Shown here: positions 56,166-64,000 of the stretch, one piece after another | Layout of the letters: each line of letters begins with the position of its first letter | How positions within the stretch are numbered: the first letter of the stretch is position 1 | Assembly: GCF_002902345.1 (NCBI RefSeq) | Contig: NZ_PPQB01000010.1 | Location: 192,999-256,998 of the forward strand | DNA length: 64,000 bases | From: Staphylococcus arlettae | GTDB lineage: Bacteria; Bacillota; Bacilli; Staphylococcales; Staphylococcaceae | Direction: 5' to 3' | The notes under the pieces: model-generated | What the model saw: the letters and a program-made list of their open reading frames with translations, nothing else | Told to the model about the DNA's origin: nothing | The model's database searches: none | Position numbers and translations under genes: made by a program

Positions 56166-56381
56166 ATTTCGTTCCCTTCTTTATACAAAATATGTTATTA
56201 GCATAGCAAAAATTAGTATAGAGTTAAAATGAACTAAAGTAATTTGCATCATTATTAGAAAATTCAATAAATAAAAGAGATTGAGAACCAAGCACAATTT
56301 ATTATCAGTTGCTATAAAAACATAACCGATCATAAAAATTATTGTATTATAATAATTATTATAAATAAGCACCTGAAAAGG

Positions 56382-56410
56382 TTTATATTACCTAGTATTT
56401 AAGTTATAAT
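56382..56410 (+). promoter_or_regulatory. suf operon promoter candidate
   Basis: TTTATA (56382-56387), 17-base spacer, TATAAT (56405-56410). A leader hairpin TTTGCAGT / ACTGCAGA follows at about 56428-56450 before sufC. Confidence 0.5.
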
Positions 56411-56505
56411 AAATCGGTGTAATGCGTTTGCAGTTTTTTGACTGCAGATTAAAATTATTATAAACTAGTAAAGAAAACATATTATTTATGACGGAGGGAA
56501 TATGT

Positions 56506-57267
56506 ATGCCATCAACATTAGAAATTAAAGACCTACATGTGTCTATTGAAGATAAAGAAATATTAAAAGGTGTGAATTTAACAATTAACACTGGTGAAGT
56601 TCATGCTGTAATGGGGCCAAATGGTACTGGGAAATCAACATTATCATCTGCGATTATGGGACATCCAAGCTACGAAGTAACACAAGGTGAAGTATTATTA
56701 GACGGTGTGAACGTATTAGAATTAGAAGTTGATGAACGTGCAAAAGCAGGTTTATTCCTAGCAATGCAATATCCATCAGAAATTACTGGCGTTACAAACG
56801 CTGACTTTATGCGTTCTGCTATTAATGCTAAACGTGAAGAAGGCCAAGAAATCAACTTAATGCAATTTATTAAAAAATTAGATAAAGAAATGGAATTCTT
56901 AGACATCGACCAAGATATGGCTCAACGTTATTTAAACGAAGGCTTTTCAGGCGGTGAAAAGAAACGTAACGAAATTTTACAATTAATGATGTTAGAACCA
57001 AAATTTGCAATTTTAGATGAAATTGACTCTGGTCTTGATATTGACGCATTAAAAGTTGTATCAAAAGGTATTAATGAAATGCGTGGAGATCAATTTGGCT
57101 CATTAATTATTACGCACTATCAAAGATTATTAAATTATATTACTCCTGATCACGTACATGTTATGTATGGTGGCGTTATTGTTAAATCCGGTGGACCTGA
57201 ATTAGCTAAACGTTTAGAAGAAGAAGGTTATGAGTGGGTTAAAGAAGAATACGGTGCGACAGAATAA
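56506..57267 (+). CDS. sufC: SufC, Fe-S assembly ATPase
   Basis: 253 residues. Walker [10 protein letters not shown], signature [12 protein letters not shown], Walker [17 protein letters not shown] soluble ABC ATPase that forms the SufBCD scaffold complex. The ATG at 56506 follows GGAGGG; an upstream in-frame ATG (56488) lies before that site. First gene of sufCDSUB. Confidence 0.97.
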   Translation: MPSTLEIKDLHVSIEDKEILKGVNLTINTGEVHAVMGPNGTGKSTLSSAIMGHPSYEVTQGEVLLDGVNVLELEVDERAKAGLFLAMQYPSEITGVTNADFMRSAINAKREEGQEINLMQFIKKLDKEMEFLDIDQDMAQRYLNEGFSGGEKKRNEILQLMMLEPKFAILDEIDSGLDIDALKVVSKGINEMRGDQFGSLIITHYQRLLNYITPDHVHVMYGGVIVKSGGPELAKRLEEEGYEWVKEEYGATE

Positions 57268-57364
57268 ATCTCAATTAGGTAAAAAGATATACTAGTTTGA
57301 GAGCTAAGGTTTTAATTGATACCTAAAATGAAATCAATGAATCATCAAATGGGAGGAAAATAGT

Positions 57365-58672
57365 ATGACAACTGAAACTTTAAACATTTCTGAAGCACAA
57401 CTTGTTGAATATTCACAAGCCCATAATGAACCTTCATGGATGACAGAGTTACGTAGAGAAGCGTTAAAATTAACAGAAACTTTAGAAATGCCAAAACCAG
57501 ATAAAACTAAAATTAACAGATGGGACTTTGATTCATTTAAGCAACATGAGACAACAGGAGAAGTCTACAGTAGCTTAGATCAATTACCTGAAGAAGTTAA
57601 AAACATTATTGATGTTGAAAAATCAGAAAACTTGATCATCCAACATAATAATACACTTGCTTTTTCACGTGTATCGGATTCTGCTAGTAATGACGGTGTC
57701 ATTGTTGAAGGCTTATCAGAAGCATTAGTTAATCATCCGGAATTAGTACAACAATACTTTATGACTGAAGCGGTAACAGTAGACGAACATCGTTTAACTG
57801 CTTTACACACAGCATTAGTTAACGGTGGGGTCTTTGTATACGTACCAAAAAATGTTGTTGTTGAGCATCCTATTCAATATGTAGTACTACATGATGATGA
57901 AAATGCTAGCTTCTACAACCATGTTATTATTGTTGCAGAACAAAGTGCAGAAGTAACATATGTAGAAAACTATCTATCTGGTGTTAGTGGCGAAGGAAAT
58001 CAAATTAATATTATTTCCGAAGTAATCGCAAGCGCAAATGCTAATATTACTTATGGCTCAGTTGATTATATGGATAAAGGTTTCACTGGCCACATTATCC
58101 GTAGAGGTACAACTGAAGCAGATGCTTCAATTAATTGGGCATTAGGTCTAATGAATGAAGGAAGTCAAATTATCGACAATACTACAAACTTAATGGGTGA
58201 TCGTTCAACGAGCGCCTTAAAATCTGTAGTTGTAGGTACTGGCGATCAAAAGATTAATTTAACTTCAAAAATTGTTCAATATGGTAAAGAAACAGATGGT
58301 TATATTTTAAAACACGGCGTTATGCGTGAAAATGCTTCATCTGTCTTTAATGGTATTGGTTATATTAAACATGGTGGTACGAAATCAATGGCTAACCAAG
58401 AATCTCGTGTATTAATGTTATCTGAAAATGCACGTGGAGATGCCAACCCAATCTTATTAATTGATGAAGATGACGTAGAAGCTGGACACGCTGCATCTGT
58501 TGGTCGAGTTGACCCAGAACAGCTATATTACTTAATGAGTCGTGGTATTTCACAAACAGAAGCAGAACGTTTAGTAATACATGGCTTCCTTGATCCAGTA
58601 GTAAGAGAATTACCTATTGAAGATGTTAAGCGTCAATTACGTGAAGTAATTGAACTTAAAGTAAATAAATAA
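57365..58672 (+). CDS. sufD: SufD, Fe-S scaffold subunit
   Basis: 435 residues, beta-helix SufB/D family. Typical features are GGVFVYVPKNVVVEHPIQ, the QESRVLMLSENARGDANPILLIDEDDV segment and a final AERLVIHGFLDPVVRELP. It pairs with SufB and SufC. GGGAGGAAA site. A hairpin follows before sufS. Confidence 0.96.
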   Translation: MTTETLNISEAQLVEYSQAHNEPSWMTELRREALKLTETLEMPKPDKTKINRWDFDSFKQHETTGEVYSSLDQLPEEVKNIIDVEKSENLIIQHNNTLAFSRVSDSASNDGVIVEGLSEALVNHPELVQQYFMTEAVTVDEHRLTALHTALVNGGVFVYVPKNVVVEHPIQYVVLHDDENASFYNHVIIVAEQSAEVTYVENYLSGVSGEGNQINIISEVIASANANITYGSVDYMDKGFTGHIIRRGTTEADASINWALGLMNEGSQIIDNTTNLMGDRSTSALKSVVVGTGDQKINLTSKIVQYGKETDGYILKHGVMRENASSVFNGIGYIKHGGTKSMANQESRVLMLSENARGDANPILLIDEDDVEAGHAASVGRVDPEQLYYLMSRGISQTEAERLVIHGFLDPVVRELPIEDVKRQLREVIELKVNK

Positions 58673-58692
58673 CCTTAGATGCTAATCAACGT

Positions 58693-58726
58693 AACTGTCT
58701 CTTTACATGAGTTCAATGAGGCAGTT
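58693..58726 (+). terminator. intra-operon hairpin between sufD and sufS
   Basis: AACTGTCTC / GAGGCAGTT stem with a poor T-tract. It may lower transcription of the distal suf genes. Confidence 0.5.
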
Positions 58727-58802
58727 TCGTCTTAATAGAGTATTCAATTTAGTTATTGTTATGTAAGACTCAACTAAGGTCGAATCAGAAATTCTTAACT
58801 AA

Positions 58803-60498
<1,696 letters not shown>

Positions 60499-60693
60499 AG
60501 TAATCTAATGCGTTGACAAAGTGTAATATTCCATTCAGACTGTAACTAACAGCAGTTGTAATATAGAAATTATTATTTTCTATAATTAGTTGATCATAGT
60601 CTTAGCTAGTTCAACTCAGACAATCATCCGATGGAATACAAAATAAAATATTGCGCGTATAGCAGTTTTAAATATATATAAGGAGTGATTGAA

Positions 60694-62091
60694 ATGGCTA
60701 AAAAAGCACCTGATTTAGGAGATTATAAATATGGTTTCCATGATGAAGACGTGTCCATTTTTAGATCAGAACGTGGTTTAACAGAAAATATTGTTAAAGA
60801 AATTTCAAACATGAAAGAAGAACCAGAATGGATGCTTAATTTCAGATTAAAAGCATTGAAACTATTCTATAAAATGCCAATGCCACAATGGGGTGGAGAT
60901 TTATCAGAATTAGACTTTGATGATATTACGTATTACGTAAAACCATCAGAAAATACTGAACGTTCTTGGGACGAAGTACCTGAAGAAATCAAACGTACAT
61001 TTGATAAACTAGGTATCCCAGAAGCAGAACAAAAATATTTAGCTGGTGTTTCTGCTCAATATGAATCTGAAGTAGTATACCACAATATGGAAAAAGAATT
61101 AGAAGATAAAGGCATTATCTTTAAAGATACAGACAGCGCATTAAGAGAAAATGAAGAGTTATTTAAAGAGTACTTTGCATCTGTAGTTCCAGCAGCAGAT
61201 AATAAGTTCGCAGCGTTAAACTCAGCTGTATGGTCAGGTGGCTCATTTATTTATGTTCCTAAAAACATTAAATTAGATACGCCATTACAAGCTTATTTCC
61301 GTATTAACTCTGAAAACATGGGACAATTCGAACGTACATTGATCATTGCAGATGAAGGTGCATCAGTAAACTATGTTGAAGGTTGTACTGCGCCAGTGTA
61401 CTCAACAAGTTCATTACACTCAGCTGTAGTTGAAATTATTGTACACAAAGACGCACACGTACGTTATACAACAATTCAAAACTGGGCGAATAACGTATAT
61501 AACTTAGTTACAAAACGTACTTTAGTGCACGAAAATGGTAACATGGAATGGGTTGACGGTAACTTAGGATCTAAGTTAACTATGAAATATCCAAACTGTG
61601 TCTTAATGGGTGAAGGTGCTAAAGGTAGTACTTTATCTATTGCATTCGCAGGTAAAGGACAAGTCCAAGATGCTGGTGCGAAAATGATTCATAAAGCGCC
61701 AAATACATCATCAACGATTGTATCTAAATCAATTTCAAAAGATGGTGGTAAAGTTGTATACCGTGGTATTGTACACTTCGGTAGAAAAGCAAAAGGCGCA
61801 CGTTCAAACATTGAATGTGACACTTTAATTTTAGATAACGAATCAACATCAGATACAATTCCATATAACGAAGTATTTAATGACAACATTTCATTAGAAC
61901 ATGAAGCAAAAGTTTCAAAAGTTTCTGAAGAGCAATTGTTCTACTTAATGAGTCGTGGTATTTCTGAAGAAGAAGCGACTGAAATGATTGTTATGGGCTT
62001 CATTGAGCCATTTACAAAAGAGCTACCAATGGAATATGCGGTAGAAATGAATCGTCTAATCAAATTCGAAATGGAAGGTAGTATCGGATAA
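60694..62091 (+). CDS. sufB: SufB, Fe-S scaffold subunit
   Basis: 465 residues, as in S. aureus. [41 protein letters not shown] and [14 protein letters not shown] are SufB hallmarks. It assembles the nascent cluster. The ATG at 60694 is eight bases from AAGGAG; a GTG at 60685 overlaps that site. The 195 bases before it show no feature beyond AT-rich sequence. Last gene of the operon. Confidence 0.97.
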   Translation: MAKKAPDLGDYKYGFHDEDVSIFRSERGLTENIVKEISNMKEEPEWMLNFRLKALKLFYKMPMPQWGGDLSELDFDDITYYVKPSENTERSWDEVPEEIKRTFDKLGIPEAEQKYLAGVSAQYESEVVYHNMEKELEDKGIIFKDTDSALRENEELFKEYFASVVPAADNKFAALNSAVWSGGSFIYVPKNIKLDTPLQAYFRINSENMGQFERTLIIADEGASVNYVEGCTAPVYSTSSLHSAVVEIIVHKDAHVRYTTIQNWANNVYNLVTKRTLVHENGNMEWVDGNLGSKLTMKYPNCVLMGEGAKGSTLSIAFAGKGQVQDAGAKMIHKAPNTSSTIVSKSISKDGGKVVYRGIVHFGRKAKGARSNIECDTLILDNESTSDTIPYNEVFNDNISLEHEAKVSKVSEEQLFYLMSRGISEEEATEMIVMGFIEPFTKELPMEYAVEMNRLIKFEMEGSIG

Positions 62092-62129
62092 TAACTATCA
62101 CCATGCCAATATGATTTTGATTTGACTAC

Positions 62130-62205
62130 AAGCACGAGTGATACCATGTTGATACCATTTACTGTTAAATGATATCGAATATGTGTATGAACTCGTGCTT
62201 TTTTA
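62130..62205 (+). terminator. suf operon terminator
   Basis: AAGCACGAGT (62130-62139) pairs with ACTCGTGCTT (62191-62200) over a 51-base loop containing ATACCAT / ATGATAT, followed by TTTT. Confidence 0.75.
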
Positions 62206-62307
62206 ATTAATATACAACGATATATTATTAACTATGTTGCGTTTCATGTTTTATAAACATGGGAATATTAATTTTAATATGACATTAACAATAAGGGGAT
62301 ATGCAGT

Positions 62308-63342
62308 GTGATTATAGCAATAACCATAGCTATTCTATTAATTATATCTTTCTTTTTTTCGAGTAGTGAAACAGCGCTCTCCGCAATTAATAGAATTAGA
62401 TTAACTGAAGAAGCAAAGCAAGGGGATAAGCAAGCTCAAAAATTATTAGACTTACTACAAAAGCCAAGTAATTTTATTACCACAACTTTAATAGGCAATA
62501 CTATAGCGAATATATTAATTCCGATATTAGCGACAATCTATGCAGAAAAGCACGATATACATATTGTGTGGGCAATTATCATTGCTATCGTAATCGTGTT
62601 GTTTATAGGTGAAGTTATTCCTAAGTCGATTGCAGCGTCAATTCCATATCAAGTTGCTAAATTAAGTTATATACCATTACAAATATGTATTTTTATTTTT
62701 AAACCATTAACAATGATTTTAAACGGGATAACAGATAGTATTCATCATGCATTAACTAAAAATGAAGAAAGTTCTCAACGTTATTCAAAAGAAGAAATTA
62801 GACAAATGGTAACAATTGCAGGTAGTGAAGGCGCATTTAACGAAATGGAAAGTAAACGATTGCAAGGCGTAATGGATTTTGAACAATTAAAAATTAATGA
62901 TGTTAACACCACACCGCGTATTAACGTCACAGCATTTTCTAAAGAAACTACATATCAAGAAGCATACGAAACAGTTATCTCTAATCCATTTACTCGGTAT
63001 CCGGTGTATGATGAAGATATTGATAACATTATAGGTATTTTCCATTCAAAATATTTATTAGCTTGGAGCCAAGAACAACAGAAACAAATTACAGATTATA
63101 TTTCTGTTCCACTGTTTGTCAATGAACATAACAAAGCAGAATGGGCATTAAGAAAAATGACAGTGACACGTAAACACTTAGCTGTTGTTTTAGACGAATA
63201 CGGTGGGACTGATGGTATCGTCTCACATGAAGATTTAATTGAAGAAATGTTAGGAATGGATATTGAAGATGAAATGGATGAAGAAGAAGAGGAAAAGGTG
63301 TCATTAAATAGAAAGCAATCCTCTCATAATTCTAATACATAA
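62308..63342 (+). CDS. CNNM/CBS-domain transporter, second copy
   Basis: 344 residues. DUF21 domain with SSSETALSAINRIRL and GEVIPKSIAASIPY, then two CBS repeats (INVTAFSKETTYQEA, NIIGIFHSKYLL, HLAVVLDEYGGTDGIVSHEDLIEEMLG). A Glu/Asp-rich stretch and a Ser/Asn tail replace the CorC_HlyC domain. Related to the staphylococcal magnesium-protection (Mpf) proteins. GTG start after AAGGGGA. Followed after 12 bases by the next gene. Confidence 0.9.
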   Translation: MIIAITIAILLIISFFFSSSETALSAINRIRLTEEAKQGDKQAQKLLDLLQKPSNFITTTLIGNTIANILIPILATIYAEKHDIHIVWAIIIAIVIVLFIGEVIPKSIAASIPYQVAKLSYIPLQICIFIFKPLTMILNGITDSIHHALTKNEESSQRYSKEEIRQMVTIAGSEGAFNEMESKRLQGVMDFEQLKINDVNTTPRINVTAFSKETTYQEAYETVISNPFTRYPVYDEDIDNIIGIFHSKYLLAWSQEQQKQITDYISVPLFVNEHNKAEWALRKMTVTRKHLAVVLDEYGGTDGIVSHEDLIEEMLGMDIEDEMDEEEEEKVSLNRKQSSHNSNT

Positions 63343-63354
63343 GAGGTGTTGAAA

Positions 63355-64000
63355 ATGAATTTAACTTCAAGTGTAACGAATCAATTAAAGATAAAATATC
63401 CAATTTTCCAAGCAGGTATGGCTGGCAGCACATCACCTGAGCTTGTAGCTGCAGTTAGTAACTCAGGTGGTTTAGGAATCATTGGTGCAGGTTATTTTAA
63501 CGCTGAACAATTAGAACAACACATCCAAGAAGTTAAAATGCTAACTTCAAGACCTTTTGCTGTAAATCTTTTTGTACCCGGAAATCAAGAAGTCGTCACT
63601 GAACAAGTTATGCATATGAATGCGTGGCTAAAGCCGTATCGTAGAGCATTTAATTTAGAAGAACCAGTACTGAACATTCAAGAACAAACACAATTTGAAT
63701 CAGCAATCGAAATTGTAATTGCGCAATCGGTACCTATTGTGACGTTTACGTTTGGCGTGCCAGAAAAAGATCTTATCGATAAACTACATCGTCATAATAT
63801 AACTGTGGTAGGTACTGCGACGTCTGTAGAAGAAGCAATCGAAAATGAACGTGCGGGTCTTGATATGGTAGTAGCTCAAGGCAGTGAGGCAGGAGGGCAT
63901 AGAGGTTCGTTCTTGCAAACGTCTGGCCAATATGGTGCTTTAGTAGGTACCATGTCACTTGTGCCTCAAATTGTAGACAATGTGACTATTCCGGTTATCG
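63355..64000 (+). CDS. nitronate monooxygenase, 3' truncated by window end
   Basis: 215 residues are visible and the frame is still open at 64000; the family has about 350. Starts [19 protein letters not shown] after AAGAGGTG. FMN/nitronate motifs: [31 protein letters not shown], and [12 protein letters not shown] with the catalytic His. It oxidises nitronates such as propionate-3-nitronate. It follows the CNNM gene closely and probably shares its transcript. Confidence 0.92.
   Translation, partial: MNLTSSVTNQLKIKYPIFQAGMAGSTSPELVAAVSNSGGLGIIGAGYFNAEQLEQHIQEVKMLTSRPFAVNLFVPGNQEVVTEQVMHMNAWLKPYRRAFNLEEPVLNIQEQTQFESAIEIVIAQSVPIVTFTFGVPEKDLIDKLHRHNITVVGTATSVEEAIENERAGLDMVVAQGSEAGGHRGSFLQTSGQYGALVGTMSLVPQIVDNVTIPVI

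Overview
The window is about 33 percent GC and is chromosomal DNA of a Staphylococcus. The evidence is the gene order rapZ-yvcK-whiA ... clpP ... cggR-gap-pgk-tpiA-gpmI-eno ... secG-est-rnr-smpB-ssrA and, further right, aroD-nitroreductase ... gcvH ... metNIQ ... sufCDSUB, together with a staphylococcal tmRNA tag, a fosB gene, an IsaB-family protein and a phenol-soluble-modulin-like peptide. Species cannot be fixed from sequence alone. In S. aureus the block between ssrA and the csp gene holds clfA, vwb, emp and nuc. None of these is present here, which points to a coagulase-negative species, possibly of the saprophyticus/xylosus/cohnii group (inference).

Layout. 1-2.6 kb: the 3' part of rapZ, then yvcK and whiA. 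2.6-4.0 kb: small membrane proteins, a GC-rich dispersed repeat and tRNA-Arg(CCG). 4.1-4.7 kb: clpP with a CtsR operator over its promoter. 4.8-7.4 kb: a SulA/YfcH-type epimerase and small membrane proteins, one with a long Pro/Thr/Glu repeat stalk. 7.5-14.9 kb: the lower glycolysis operon and its repressor CggR. 15.0-20.1 kb: secG, est, rnr, smpB and tmRNA, i.e. export, RNA decay and ribosome rescue. 20.1-30.0 kb: an accessory stretch directly behind ssrA, with degenerate ORFs, a frameshifted putative toxin next to a DUF3969 gene, two further genes each broken by one in-frame stop, several GNAT acetyltransferases, fosB, an IsaB-like secreted protein and small membrane proteins. No integrase or transposase is visible there.

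30.0-46.8 kb: metabolic and envelope genes (DUF418, fatty acid desaturase, GltT, SDR, CspC, VOC, BASS transporter, citrate transporter with a cre site, Ohr) mixed with many very small proteins, including a 22-residue amphipathic PSM-alpha-like peptide. 46.9-51.0 kb: aroD, a nitroreductase, two thioredoxin-like proteins, an ArsC/Spx-like protein, gcvH and a Toprim protein, in an order resembling the Bacillus yus cluster. 51.0-53.9 kb: a SAM (S-box) riboswitch and the methionine ABC importer metNIQ. 54.1-56.2 kb: a CNNM/CBS protein and a DUF368 polyprenyl-phosphate transporter. 56.4-62.1 kb: the SUF iron-sulfur assembly operon. 62.3-64.0 kb: a second CNNM/CBS protein and the start of a nitronate monooxygenase.

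Most of the window is conserved core. The parts most worth following up are the decayed toxin/immunity-like genes at 21-26.6 kb, the PSM-like peptide at 40.6 kb, a structured RNA candidate at 53.9 kb, two hairpin-terminator small RNA candidates (30.6 and 35.5 kb), and two copies of a palindromic GC-rich dispersed repeat at 2.9 and 48.5 kb.
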